The notes beneath the pieces are model-generated. The model was not told the DNA's origin. It searched no databases and saw nothing but the letters and a program-made list of their open reading frames with translations. A DNA stretch of 64,000 nucleotides from Cryptomeria japonica. Lineage: Eukaryota; Streptophyta; Pinopsida; Cupressales; Cupressaceae. The translations under genes were made by a program, and so were the position numbers. The DNA is taken from NCBI RefSeq assembly GCF_030272615.1, contig NC_081410.1:125146640-125210639 (forward strand), written 5' to 3'. The stretch's first letter is position 1, and every line of letters starts with the position of its first letter. Shown piece by piece: positions 30,578 through 42,227 of the stretch.

Positions 30578-31060
30578 TCATGCTCTTGCCAACCAATCCT
30601 CTATACCAACAGTTCCAAAGTGCACAAAATCTGATTTACTACAAGATGCATCGATATTAGCCTCCAACCAACATGTTGTCATTCTTCTAGGCTTTCCTTC
30701 CATTGAATCTCTCAACCCCACTTCCTTCCCATCCACTGAGAACTGTAACTGCATCTTATGATAATCAAATATGTACCTACCAATGGATTGTAGCCACTGC
30801 ATACCAAGAGCCACATCATATTTCTCTATCGGTATCACATAGAAATTGCTAGTTAAGAGATAAGTTCCCAACTGAAGGCTAAGTTGAGAAACTCTCATAG
30901 TGCAACTCAAGGTATTACCACTAGCAATTGTCACTCTAAATCCTAAAAAAATTCTCATCCTGTAATCCAAATTTCTCTATAGTCTACTCACTAAGGAAGT
31001 TGTAAGTAGCACTAGTATCCACCAAGCAATCCACTAGCTGCCCCCTAATAGTTCCTTTCC
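30578..31060 (-). pseudogene. Retropepsin-type protease of the minus-strand gypsy element
   Basis: The active site LVDTSATYNFLSE is readable on the minus strand (catalytic Asp codon 31017-31019). It is followed by a TAG and then by the VTIASGNTLSCTM and DVALGMQWLQSIG blocks, the typical retropepsin flap and the (I/L)GMDWL-like region of Ty3/gypsy. Stops break the frame. The enzyme would cleave Gag precursors. Confidence 0.8.
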
Positions 31061-31061
31061 A

Positions 31062-31253
31062 TCAAAAGGGGTAATACCAAGGCACTCCAGATAATGATGC
31101 AATCATAACGTTGGCAGAAGCCAATGTATCCTCATCACCTGTATCCCGCATCTGCTCATCCTCACCATAAAAAAAGACCTCTATAAGATGTGCCTTGCCT
31201 TTTTCAAGGCATCTATGACCTAGTTCCCATGGCTCCTTGCATGAGAAACACAA
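31062..31253 (-). pseudogene. Gag zinc-knuckle segment of the minus-strand gypsy element
   Basis: The frame encodes CFSCKEPWELGHRCLEKGKA, a CCHC knuckle (C-x2-C-x4-5-H-x-C) of the Ty3/gypsy type, then an acidic tail leading to protease. It lies between the Retrotrans_gag remnant and the protease, as expected. Confidence 0.75.
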
Positions 31254-32500
31254 TTTGTTGCTCCTTAATTCATTCTATGACTCATGATGCATCTTAAGAG
31301 GAGGTGGTGCACTGGGTAAATGTGTAGATGAACTCTGAGAAGGTTTAGAACCTTTGAAAGATTTCCCATTTTGCTGAGATGTAGAAGGTGGAGGAGTGGT
31401 GTCCAAATCCAAGGTAAGCTGTATAGCCTCCTACAGAGTCTTAGGCTTCAAAGCCTTAACCAAACCATGGTATCTCTCATGAAGTCCCTCTATGAAGAGC
31501 ATAATTACCCTGCTAACAGCATCTCAGGTACCATCACTACTATACATTGAAATTCATTAATATATTTATCCACATGTCTCGACTGTTTCAGGAGAGCTAA
31601 ATCCCTGTAGTAAAGTTCCACGTTCTTCCTATGAAATCTAGAAATTAGTCTCTCTATGAACTCTGCATATGAATGAATAAGGGCGTGATTCTATGTGACC
31701 AATCCATGGTGCCACCAGTCATATGTGACACCCTCCAAATGCAGGATAGCAATCTGAATGGCCTCATTTTCAGCCATGGGTTTCAAGGAGAGGTATATAT
31801 CTAGCTTGTGAACCCATGCACATGCACCAATGGAACCACTTCCATCAAAAGTGGATACAATCAACTTATCTGTAGCCTTCTTCAGATCATTATTCCACTA
31901 CTATCTGGTTCCCCTATCATTTGGTCCCCTCATGGAATCACGACGTTGTGTACAATATTGATGCAATGGGAATGCGTCTCTAACATGTGTTGGTAGGCGT
32001 GCCTACTCATCGCTGACAACCATAACTGATTCCTAGAAGGTGATTCCATTTTGAGGATCAACCAATGGTGGTACATCTCTAGGAGTGAATTGTGGAAGAA
32101 TAGGCCTATTCGTTGTCCTAGTATTGGTCTTGTCCCTCTGTGGTGAGATGGATGCATTACTCAGGGAAGATGGAATTCTAATGTTGTCTCTACTTTCTGT
32201 AGTTGATACTGTCCTGCTACGACTCCTGTGCCTTCCCCTATTATTTCCCAAATCCATTCTGTCAAGTGTATCTTGTAACCTGTTGATTGCTTCAACAATT
32301 CTTGGCTTTGCTTCAGCCAAGCTCCTCATAATCTTGTCAGGATTGAGTGGAATCTGTCTCTACTGTCTAGGTGGGCTCCTCTATCCTTCAGGTATATCAC
32401 CCATATTAGTCTCAAAAGGTGGTTCTGTGACAAAATTTAAATCCACTCTAGGTCTCGTGCATGTGTAATATTTGTAGGTACCAAATCTTCCCCACTGCAT
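31254..32500 (-). pseudogene. Gag remnant of the minus-strand gypsy element
   Basis: Minus-strand pieces include an N-terminal helix (MRSLAEAKPRIVEAINRL, 32329 downward), an Arg/Ser-rich linker, and a Retrotrans_gag domain with MAENEAIQIAILHLEG...YDWW at about 31780-31700 and FIERLISRFHRKN...YINEF further on. Several stops interrupt it. Confidence 0.75.
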
Positions 32501-32538
32501 AGAGTTACTCTGATGACCCCTAGGCTGGCAGGATCATC

Positions 32539-32550
32539 GCTCTGATACCA
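32539..32550 (-). other. Primer binding site, initiator tRNA-Met type
   Basis: On the minus strand TGGTATCAGAGC begins one base after the LTR end ...AATCTTTCA. This is the standard plant initiator-Met PBS. Confidence 0.93.
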
Positions 32551-32551
32551 C

Positions 32552-34182
32552 TGAAAGATTCCGACTAGGAATTTGGCACAATTCTGATTGGTTTGATGAT
32601 GGTTTATTCAATTGAATTCTTTGACCAGCGAGTGGTTATTTTGAGTTTTGATGAAGTTAGAAGTTTTGATGCGCTTTAGGGTTTAGGGAGCATGACAAAT
32701 GATGTAAATCATAATACAATTATAAGAAATCAAAGAGCAACAAACTGATATTCGAATTCAGAGTTCTGATTATTTTTCATTGTAGCTATTAATAACACCA
32801 AATAATGAAAAGTTTATTTCATACAAGCCCAAAAGTCACATACCAGGTATCTAGAGCTTGCCTGGTGGGCTCATTTTAATTGCTTGAATAATGAATGTAG
32901 CTTCACAGGAGCTTCCAGAGGTTGACAAAGTCTCTTATAATCTTTATTAGCTTCAACTAAAATTGTCTAAAACAAGAATGTAAGAAATAATTGTTCTAGT
33001 ACCAAACCCACAATGTTGTTAGGCAAGTCTACCCAAAATCTCTTATTTGACCTAATGAAATGTTAATGTTGATTAATCACATTCTGGCTCTGCCATGAGA
33101 CACTCTGAATTTCTGTTTTAGAGGCCTGACAATGAATTCAGACCTGTATACCAAACCCGAATTGCTTATATTTATCTTTTCTACTTCCAAGACATGGAAG
33201 GTAGGTATGGCTTACTACTAGAGGGTATGATCTACAAGAAGGCTATCCAATTTGCTGTTGAAGATTATTAAACTATCCAGATTTGAAGTTATGCCTTGTA
33301 GAAGCTGTAATGACTATAATTCTGTTGATAAAAGTGAACTAGCCCTTCAATGGCCTGATATAGCCCTCCTATTCAGTGCTAAGGAGATGGAAAACCTGTA
33401 ACCAGATTGGGGTTGCATCCAATCTTTGCTATAATGGAAATTTTCGTTCCCAAATAGCTGCAACTCTGCTATCACCCATGCAAAGTTCTCAAATCCTCAG
33501 AGGAAAATAATAAAACAATGAATGAATTTGTCACTGCCGCTAATCTCTTTTAATTCTCCTTCCACAATTTTCCAAACCGCCTGAGATCCTTAGTCAACAC
33601 CACGATTTCTCACTCCAATTGGGCGTGATCCAAAAATCATTACCCAAATCCTTGTAGGTACTGTCATTTAATACAGTCGACTCTAGTTATGGTGCGCTCA
33701 AATTTCTATTGTCGTAAATCCAAGGCCGAGTTCTCATTGGTGGATTTAATTTATTTTGCCCCGATAAAATATTTATTCGGCTCAATGGATAATCCCCATA
33801 AATGTGAAGTTCGATTGATAAATGGAGCCGACACTCACTTGTTTCGGCAACCAATCATGGTGGTGAAAAAAAAAATCAAATTTGAATGCACAATATAAAG
33901 CGAGGTCGTCAACCAAGCCAAAATCGGGCCCACCAAATAACCAAATTCTCTTAGTTTACAATATGTATTAATTTATTGAATCCCCAAGGATGGAAAATTT
34001 TGAATTAGACGACTCCCAAATATTAACAAATAATAAATAATTTATTCAAATTATTCATTAATTTATTTAATATTTGTTCTTTAATTTTATTTAATATTTA
34101 TCCCTTTTATTAATAGTGGAATTTGGGATAAATAAATAAATAAAATATATTTATTTAATTAATAAATTTTGGGGACATTACA
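32552..34182 (-). repeat. 5' LTR (full, 1631 bp) of the minus-strand gypsy element, copy A
   Basis: Its plus-strand limits are TGAAAGATTCCGACTAGG and GGGGACATTACA, i.e. TG...CA in the minus-strand reading. It matches 59447-62050 once the 951-bp TIR insertion there is removed. Confidence 0.9.
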
Positions 34183-35213
34183 AGACTTCAAAAAGAGAAG
34201 CCTTGGAAAAGGCGGAGTTGATGAGAAAGTTTGATAAATTGTTCAATGATTACAATACAACTCAACAAAGGTGTGTGGAGTTGCAAACGAGAGTGCAACT
34301 TTTTGAGTAGGGACAGATAAAGGTTTCCTTTCCTGCACTTATAGGGTCATCTGAGCCATAAACATCTAGGTCATCACTTGTGCTCCAGGAAGAAGAAGCA
34401 GTTCAACTTGATATAAGTGTTGGTATCCCTGGTATGTCATTAGTCCCATATGTTGACGATGAGCCTGAAGCCACTAGATCAATTGAACCAATTCAGTCTT
34501 AGCTTTTAGAAAAGATTATTGAATTAGAAAATAAGCTGAAAGAATAAAAAGATCAATCAGTCGGGCAACAAAAGGAGATAATTAGCTCAATGCTAACTCA
34601 TTTAAATGATAAAGTTGATAATAGACTCAATAGTGTTCATGCCTTATATTCTTTATTATTTAATGCTATTCAAAAGTTTGATGATGATAAAAAAGTGGCA
34701 ATTCCTTTGTTTACAAAATGGTTGCAAAGGGGAAATTCGCTCAGAATAATGTCCATGGCTTCTAAGTATCATGCTGAGAGACCACGTGCACTCCAACCAA
34801 CACACTTGTTGGTAAAATCAATGTAGGAAGCCCAAATTTTGTCCAAAAATATAGAAATAAAGGTAAGAGAATTGATGAAAAGTTTTAGTGAGTTGAATCA
34901 AACTCTTTTTCCAGCTATTAAAGATGAAGAAGGGGCAGTCAAGCCTTTACAATTTTGGAAGGAGGAGACAGAAAGAGTCATCAGTACCCAGGTAGAGCTA
35001 ATATGTGAAAGGCTAAACATGGATATGCTGGAGGATAGCATGGATAAAATAATTGCCACGGGGTCATTTTTTGAAACTTTTGAAAGAGAGGCAAACCAAG
35101 TAGTCGTTAAATACATTCCCTATAGGGCTAAAGCTGATGAAGTCATGAGTTTTGATTGCTCATTCGATGAAGGGTATAGTGCATGGAGTAGTATGTATCT
35201 GAATGATGAATAA
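34183..35213 (+). pseudogene. Unknown large plant protein family, copy A, C-terminal part
   Basis: Joining the left flank of the LTR insertion in copy B (...GCG ACT, ending 59446) to TCA AAA AGA (34188) keeps one frame, which continues to 35213. It has in-frame stops at 'gagtag', 'ccataa', 'tcttag', 'gaataa' and 'atgtag'. The product is mostly helical: a Glu/Lys/Leu-rich coiled coil (34190-34600) followed by a compact region with KPLQFWKEETERVIS (34955) and a C-terminus ending YLNDE. No known domain is recognised. Confidence 0.65.
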
Positions 35214-36177
35214 ATGTTGTAAACAGTTTGATATAACTATTTTTGTCTTCTAGTGGCAGATATTTGTGAATCGGTATAACAGAGATGGCAGTAAACTTCA
35301 TCATGAGTTTTAGAGAAGTGACCACAGATTTTGATCCTGTATGAGCGAAATCATGGATGGAATATTTTTGTAACAAAATGCAGTTGTATGTGATCATTTT
35401 GAGATGACAGGTGTCTCCTCTGGCCTGAAGCTTGTTTGCTCCCTTGTTTTTTATAAAAGGGAATTCAAGGCTATGAGACAGGGTTCTGATTTTGGTCCCT
35501 TAAGTGTTCTGAATTTCTGGTTCCAATAGCAAAGTCTATGTGAAAATAAAAAGTTGTAAAAGGTCATTTGTAGAGAAAAAAAGAAAGAGTCTTATGTCTG
35601 TTTTTCTGTAAAATAACTTCCTAGAAACTTCTAAGATTTTGTAGTTTAATGTTAAGGAGGAAATTTGATCCAGTTGAAATCACTATCTTAAAGTAGCTCA
35701 TAACTTTTATGAACATGTGGTAAGGTTGTGAAGAAATGGTAATGAATCATTTTCCTATCTTACAAGGTAATATTTTGCAATTCTCACAACTTATAGTTTG
35801 ATAATCCCAAGTCTATCAACAACCTAAGTTAATCTGCAATTACATTTATCATTTATGGGAAATAGGATCTGAAATTCATGTGTTGTAGCTTACTATTTCC
35901 TACTATAATAAATCAGTGAGTTTGTTGATGTAATTTGTATACCAAATTTATTTAATGAATATCAATAATATTGACATTTTGTTGTGGATTTTTTGGCTAC
36001 TTGAATTCATTATCTTATGTATGCAAATTTCTTTATAAAATGTCCCTAAATTTGAGTAGAAACAAATTCTGTATTTTCTACACAGAAAATATATATTATA
36101 ACAAATGTACATCTACTCGACCTTGTATATTTTCACGAAGGCCTCGAAACACATAGATTTCAATAACATCAAGAGAT
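35214..36177. other. AT-rich non-coding stretch
   Basis: This follows the stop of the unknown gene and may include its 3' UTR. I see no gene, repeat or structured element in it. Confidence 0.5.
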
Positions 36178-36455
36178 GACATTTAAGGTTTTCATGAGAT
36201 TTTATAAGAAGATTGTGCCATCATCCTACCCGCTTGTGCCAAATTGGGATATTTGGTATAGGGCATGAGAATTCATAAAACAATAATTGAAAGTAGATTT
36301 TTGTTGGATGTTGTTGGAAATGCTCTAGAAGGTGTGTACGCAAGATGTGGAAGCATATAGAAGGCACGTAAACTATTTGACAAAATACCTTAATGAGGTG
36401 TGGTCTCATGGAATGCTATCATTGTGGGATATGCACAAAATGGACTTTTGAGGTT
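36178..36455 (+). pseudogene. PPR-protein relic 1
   Basis: After allowing one frameshift and three stops, 36220-36455 reads as a plant PLS-type pentatricopeptide repeat pair: LPACAKLGYL, IHKTIIES, VGNALEGVYARCGSI, KARKLFDKIP and VVSWNAIIVGYAQNG. These phrases are diagnostic of the large land-plant PPR family (organellar RNA binding and editing). The fragment covers about 80 codons and is not functional. Confidence 0.88.
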
Positions 36456-38157
36456 GTATGGTCACATGAGTAGGAAAATAAACCATAGAGAAACAAACCC
36501 CAAAATTAACTCTCTTAAACAACAAACACAAACATGACAACGATTCAACAAAGGGAAGCCTACATATACCTATTGGCGTGTCAATTTTGTTTGAGCGCTA
36601 GTGTGCTCAATAATTTAATGTGCAATATTTATATCTTGAAAATTGGGTGGTGGAAGAAGGCAGCGAAAGACAGTGAGGTATTGCAAAAGTTAATCAATTC
36701 GAAAATTTTCTAAGTCAAACAACAAAGGTAGAATGCTCATCCTTGATCTTCAACAATAGAGCATTTTTATTGTTGTAACTACGACAATTTTTTACGAGAG
36801 GACAATTACAAAATCCTCATAGACTAATCTTCAATAGATTTTTTTTTTGGGGGGTGGTGTGAAGATAGTTTCGCATCCCGTTAAGATGTTTTTTCATCCC
36901 ATCAAAATATTTAAGATTAAAATTCTACTTGTTTAGAAGTGTGAAATAAATATTCTGAAATTTTATAAATTGGAAAATCCACAATAAAAACCTATCAGCT
37001 AACTAACATTTATAGTCATATTTCACACTATCATGATCTACTAGCATGATTTCTTTTGATTCACATGTGTTGCCCAAGGAGAGACTGGAGCCATCAAATA
37101 AAATAAAATGTCTTATTCACCGTGAGGTTAGCGACATCTGATATGGAAAAATTCTACGCCAGATTAACTACGCTTGGGGTGTGGTTGGAAGACTATTTTA
37201 TACATGATTGTTGGTGGAAGTGGGGAGGATAATGCAAGCCACGCGTCCCAAGCAATCAAATCGAATCGACGAAGAAATCGTATCAAATTCCAAGATACAC
37301 GCCGCAGTTCTCGCTTGGAAATAATTCAATGGAAGGAGGACTAGGTACTCTTTTACTTTTGGCCCCACAAAATTATTGCTCCTCTAATATTCCCTTTTGG
37401 CAATGCAATCAACTCAATATTATTTTGCTTTTGACCCCGCCTTACTCCATACGACGTAAGTAAACGTACGCGACAAAAAATCTTGTGGAATCTGCGGGTC
37501 TATCTTCCTACCTACCATCTAGTGTAGAAAGTCTTCAGAGATGTGACGTTAGTGGAAAACACCATAATTCTTGAATCTGCGTGTCTATCTCTCTACCTAG
37601 CACCTAATGGAAAAAGTCTTAGAGATGTAACTTTAGTGGGAAAAAATAGGTATTATCATCAATTTGTCTAGTTTTAGGTGGGAATCTGTCTGTTTAGTAA
37701 AGAAAGTTTTTACATATGTGAATTGAAGGTGACATCAGTGACGGAATGAATGATTGAGTTTTAATGACGTCCAGGAGACCTTCAATTTATGGGATGAAGA
37801 GCACCATCCTTAATAATTTTCAAGTTCTTTTCATTGTCAACCTTTCTATTTAATGAAAAAGAGTAGGTAGTAGGCATTATCATGATTTTTTTGAGCTGGC
37901 TTAAACAATACATTAAGCTTTAACTTAGTGTGTGTTGTTCTACAAGGGTACACCTCCTACCTGAATTTGTTAGTTCCTTTGTCAGAGAGTAAAAACATAC
38001 CGTGGCTAGTGGTTCGTGTGGGCCCTCCCAACTCCTCATGTTCACCGTTTCCTCGCTGTTACTCCCATCTTCCGTTAGCTCGACCTAAAGTTGAATTATT
38101 TAAACTATTTCTCCCGCCTAGCTAATCACCATATGCATATTTCCAATCGAGCATTTT
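36456..38157. other. Non-coding stretch between the two PPR relics
   Basis: No gene is supported. It contains T9-G6 homopolymers near 36840 and an imperfect tandem duplication with an 85-bp period (37488-37643). Confidence 0.5.
37488..37643. repeat. Imperfect tandem duplication, about 85-bp period
   Basis: Both halves start GAATCTGCG(G/T)GTCTATCT and share AAAGTCTT(C)AGAGATGT and TTAGTGG. They are diverged by several substitutions. Confidence 0.7.
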
Positions 38158-38450
38158 TCATATTCCCGCCTACTTCTAGCCTGTGCAAAATATGAAGCTT
38201 TGAAACAGGTATGGACATCCATCCAAGCATGGTGGAATAACACTTATTGTCACATATCGCAGTTAGGAATGGTCTGATAGACATGTATGCAAAAATGTGG
38301 ATTGCAGGATGTATACAAAATGCATTCCTTGAAAAGGATTTACAAACTTTCAACCAAATGTGAATTGCAGGTGTAAAACAGAGTCTGCAACCCTGCTAGT
38401 ATTCTCACAGCCTATGTGAAAATGGGAGCTTTGGAACAATGTATGGGCAT
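38158..38450 (+). pseudogene. PPR-protein relic 2
   Basis: Across frameshifts the sequence reads LLACAKYEALK, GMDIHPSMVE, AVRNGLIDMYAK, NAFLEKDLQTFNQM, IAGVK, ASILTAYVKMGALEQCMGI. The order matches successive PLS-type PPR motifs. It may come from the same ancestral gene as relic 1 or from a related paralogue. It ends in a 35-bp triplication. Confidence 0.85.
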
Positions 38451-38452
38451 TA

Positions 38453-38557
38453 ATCAATGACAGAGGAATTTCATAGATGTTTCATTTATCAATGACAGAG
38501 GAATTTCATAGATGTTGCATTCATCAATGACAAAGGAATTTCATGGATGTTGCAGTT
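38453..38557. repeat. 35-bp tandem triplication
   Basis: Three units start at 38453, 38488 and 38523: ATCAATGACA(G/A)AGGAATTTCAT(A/G)GATGTT. They arose within the PPR relic by local slippage or unequal exchange. Confidence 0.92.
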
Positions 38558-38782
38558 GCAACATTCTTTTGCGTTTGGCCATGGGACACCTGCATTATTC
38601 CTTTTTATCCATGGTCACTTATTAGATTTTTTTGGACTATATGGCCAGTCTTAAACAACACACACTAAGTTGACAGTGCTCACGTGGCCTGGCCCACATT
38701 GCCCCTTAAACGATACCTTTTCCATTTATGTTTGTCATTTTCGTTCCTTTAAGCTTTTGCCGCCTAAAATTGCACTGTAAAT

Positions 38783-39728
38783 ATTAATATTGTTATTATA
38801 CTTATTATATTTATATAGTATTGATTTTTATAATAAATTATTTAAAATTTTAATTTTATTTGTATTTATATGTATTTTTTATCGGTTAATTATGGCTTTA
38901 TGGGGCCCCTGATACTAATTCAAAAAGCATTTACTACATCTAGTTTTAGAGTTCATTTATTACCATTCTTACGACATATTCACATAATTTACCCTTTACT
39001 ACCATGCTAATTAAACTACGTTAGCATACTTTCTACAACATAGTACCTTGTACACTACCTATAACATATTTCCAAAACTTAAATAGTCCAAAATTTGGAG
39101 CAACCCCAGTCTATTAACCCAATTGCTAAATACATATACATCTTATACAAAAAACAAAACATTATCACATGACCTCCATTTTCGTAACAAGTTGAAGAAC
39201 CTAGACCCGACCATGAGCCATCTTTCTTGTGCTCACATTCATGGGGCATTTTGTGTTGCGTGCATTATGGTATGCCAACTTCATCTCTAATAGTAAAGCC
39301 TCTCCATATAACACTTCTTGATTAGTTTCCTGCACAAGTCACCCACCATATCCATCTCTTCTTTCACATCTAATAGGCTAGCAACAAAAATTACAAAGAT
39401 GTCTAGGTTAACCCTATAAAGATGTTCCATCTTCAATAAATCATCCCCCAAGATCCTCTAGATCACGTCACTAATACATTTGGCCTCAAATTTTGATGAA
39501 GGTTTCCGACGGACAAGGCATATTGTGATCAAATTTGATTTTTTTTATAAAAATGCTCGAGTTCATCGAGATTCTGTCAGAATTCCGACAGATTTAGGCA
39601 TTTTTGTAAAAAAATCATATTTGATCACACTATGCCTTGTCCGTCAGAAACCTTCGTCGGAACCTTTTGAAGCTATTTGTATGCATAGAATCTTGTGATC
39701 GGGGTAGCACATGCCGATGAAATCCATC
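38783..39728. repeat. 950-bp direct repeat, copy 1, containing a 164-bp palindrome
   Basis: It aligns with 41278-42227 at about 95% identity. On the minus strand 39287-39487 keeps an exon-like frame shared with copy 2. The palindrome at 39495-39658 is described separately. There are no TG/CA ends, PBS or PPT, so the pair is not an LTR pair. Confidence 0.88.
39495..39658. repeat. Long palindrome, about 81-bp arms, copy 1
   Basis: The left arm starts GATGAAGGTTTCCGACGG and the right arm ends CCGTCAGAAACCTTCGTC. The centre is the single T at 39577 (ATTCTG-T-CAGAAT). The outer 60 bp of the arms match with few mismatches; the inner 20 bp have diverged. Confidence 0.9.
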
Positions 39729-41277
39729 CATAGGATAAATAATGTGAATAAAACAAAATATTTTTAATAGAAAAAAATCTCTTTCTTAAATAAAGAAAAT
39801 AACTTTTATGTAAAAATATAGAAATAATTTTTAAATAAATAAAATAAAATAATTTTTAACTAATATAATCAACTAAACATAAAATATTTAAAAAATATTA
39901 TTATTTAAATCATTATTATATAAAATAAATCATGTTAACTCATTTTAAAAAGAATAGTTGCTTTGGTGAATGGAACCAAAATTTGATGGTCAAAGTGGTC
40001 GTTTTTTCACTTTTGGACTATATATGAGAGGTAAAAAAATTATTGGATTGAACGTAAAAAATTATTATGAGTAATAAAGTATTCTAATTTATAATATTAA
40101 AATATATTATTTTAAAATATTAATTATAAAAATATAAATTTATTTAGAATATTTTGAAATGATAAGATATACCTGTTTCTAATTTTTTAATTGTTTTAAA
40201 TAAGATTTTCTTAAATGTAAATCTAGAAACTAGTTTATTTAGAATATTTTGAAATGATAGATATAATTTTTTCTAATTTTTTTAGAATAGTTTCTATTTT
40301 TTAATATGACTTTAGAAATTTGTAAGTTTAAATTTTTTAATAAAATTGTGGTGAATTTAGAAAATTTCCATAATAGATAAAATTTAAGATTTTGACATTA
40401 ATTATTAATATTTATTAACTTGTTATCATTTAATATTAATATGTAATATATATGATTATAAATGTTTATTATAAATATATATTAATCTAAAATCTTTTTA
40501 AAATAAAATATAATTGTAAACAAGATTTTTTTATATGAATTTAGAAATTTAATAAATTCAAGATTTTTGTATATAATACTAATTTTTTTTTTGGCAACTA
40601 ATATTTTTCTTAAAATATCAAATGAAAGGCATTGAAATGATCAAATCATCATAAAAATTTCATATGATAGGTAGGGGCAACCTCAAATTCCAGGCCTGAA
40701 TGAAGCTGTTCCAAATGGGTGACGCGAGTTGGAATGAAAAATAAGAAGAAAAAGGTACCATTTTGTGGGCCCGACCACCTAAGCCCTATCATCTTAGTGT
40801 GTGCTATTTAAGCCATCCCACTATAAATGGTTCATCTGTAAACAATTATTCATATATTTGTTTGGCAATTTTAAGTGCATGGTTCTTGGTGCATCTTTAA
40901 ATAGGTATGAGGCGATACTTTTAAATGTGTATTTTTTGACCCTTGCACGCATGTGTCATTACTACCGAGAAGTCATAACAATAGCTATACATAGTTCAGT
41001 CACATATAGAGTCAAGCAAAAAAGCATCAAAATTTGATGTGTCGTTTAGGATTTGTGGGTGTGCTATATTAGCTATAACGATTACTAGTATACTTGCTCT
41101 ACCATAGTATATTATTATTAATATTTATTATATAATATAATTAATATGAATAATTTAATATAATATATAATAATAAATATAAATTTAATAACAATGATAG
41201 ATATTTAATAAATAAAATTACATAATATAATAATAATAATTAATATATTAGTATCTATTATTTTATATAGTATCATT
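39729..41277. other. Very AT-rich stretch between the two 950-bp repeats
   Basis: It is mostly A/T with short runs such as TTTAATAT and ATAATAATA. No coding frame of note and no recognised element is present. Confidence 0.55.
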
Positions 41278-42227
41278 ATTAATATTGTTATTATGCTTAT
41301 TATATTTATATAGTATTAATTTTTATAATAAACTATTTAAAATTTTAATTTTATTTGTATTTATATGTATTTTTTATCGATTAATTACGGCTTTATGGGG
41401 CCCTGCACCCTGATACTAATTCAAAAAACATTTATTATATCTAGTTTTAGAGTTCATTTACTACCATTCTTACGACATATTCACATAATTTACCCTTTAC
41501 TACCATGCTAATCAAACTACGTTAGCATACTTTCTACAACATAGTACCTTGCACACTAACTATAACATCTTTCCAAAACTTAAATAGTCCAAAATTTGGA
41601 GCAAAATCAGTCTATTAACCCAACTGCTAAATACATATACATCTTATACAAAAAAAAACAACATTATCACATGACCTCCATTTTCCTAACAAGTAGAAGA
41701 ACCTAGACCTGACCACGAGCCATCTTTCTCGTGCTCACATTCATGGGGCATTTTGTGTTGCGTGCACTATGGTATGCCAACTTCATCTCTAATAGTAAAG
41801 CCTCTCCATATAACACTTCTTGACTAGTTTCCTGCACAAGTCACCCACCATATCCATCGCTTCTCTCACATCTAATAGGCTAGCAACAAACATTACAAAG
41901 ATGTCTAGGTTAAACCTATAAAGATGTTCCATCTTCAATAAATCATCCCCCAAGATCCTCTAGATCATGTCACTAATACATTTGGCCTCAAATTCCGATG
42001 AAGGTTTCCGACGGACAAGGCATATTGTGATCAAATTTAATTTTTTTTACAAAAATGCCCGAGTTCGTGGGGATTCTGAATCCCGACGAACTCAGGCATT
42101 TTTGTAAAAAAAATTAAATTTGATCACAATATGCCTTGTCCGTCAGAAACCTTCATCAGAACCTTTTGAAGCTATTCATATGCATAGAAGCTTGTGATCG
42201 AGGTAGCACATGCCAATGAAATCCATC
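41278..42227. repeat. 950-bp direct repeat, copy 2, containing a near-perfect 161-bp palindrome
   Basis: Partner of 38783-39728. The exon-like minus-strand frame is at 41789-41989. The region continues to the right into ATCG-rich sequence with a possible CACTA-type end at 42313. Confidence 0.88.
41997..42157. repeat. Near-perfect palindrome, 80-bp arms, single-base centre, copy 2
   Basis: The arms 41997-42076 and 42078-42157 are reverse complements with about three mismatches, centred on T42077 (GGGGATTC-T-GAATCCC). There is virtually no spacer, so both DNA cruciform and RNA hairpin formation are possible. Confidence 0.95.

Larger units (their letters stand above)
21018..34182. repeat. Unit A of a large composite duplication (paralogous to 51302-64000)
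   Basis: From CTAGTAAAATTTTATTAATC (21018) onward the sequence is collinear with 51302 onward at high identity. It runs through a LINE 3' part, an antisense ORF, an upstream region, the unknown gene and a minus-strand LTR element. Unit A differs by a solo-LTR insertion (23021-24213), a deletion of about 1.0 kb at 24779, a deletion of about 1.1 kb at 28540, and the lack of the TIR element found in B. The right limit of the duplication is unknown because unit B runs off the window. Confidence 0.9.
28541..34182 (-). mobile_element. Non-autonomous Ty3/gypsy element (gag-protease only) on the minus strand, copy A
   Basis: On the minus strand the order is 5' LTR (34182-32552), PBS complementary to initiator tRNA-Met, gag, zinc knuckle, protease, an ORF with a hydrophobic segment, PPT and 3' LTR. 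RT, RNase H and integrase are absent in both copies (A and 59447-64000), so the loss predates the duplication. The 3' LTR is truncated by a deletion at 28540. The right flank AGACT and the left flank CGACT of copy B look like the original duplication. The element interrupts the unknown gene in frame. Confidence 0.88.

Noticed and set aside
38783-42227. The 950-bp direct repeats as an LTR pair with a 1.5-kb interior
   Set aside because: No TG...CA ends, no PBS or PPT, no flanking duplication, and the interior is featureless AT-rich DNA.
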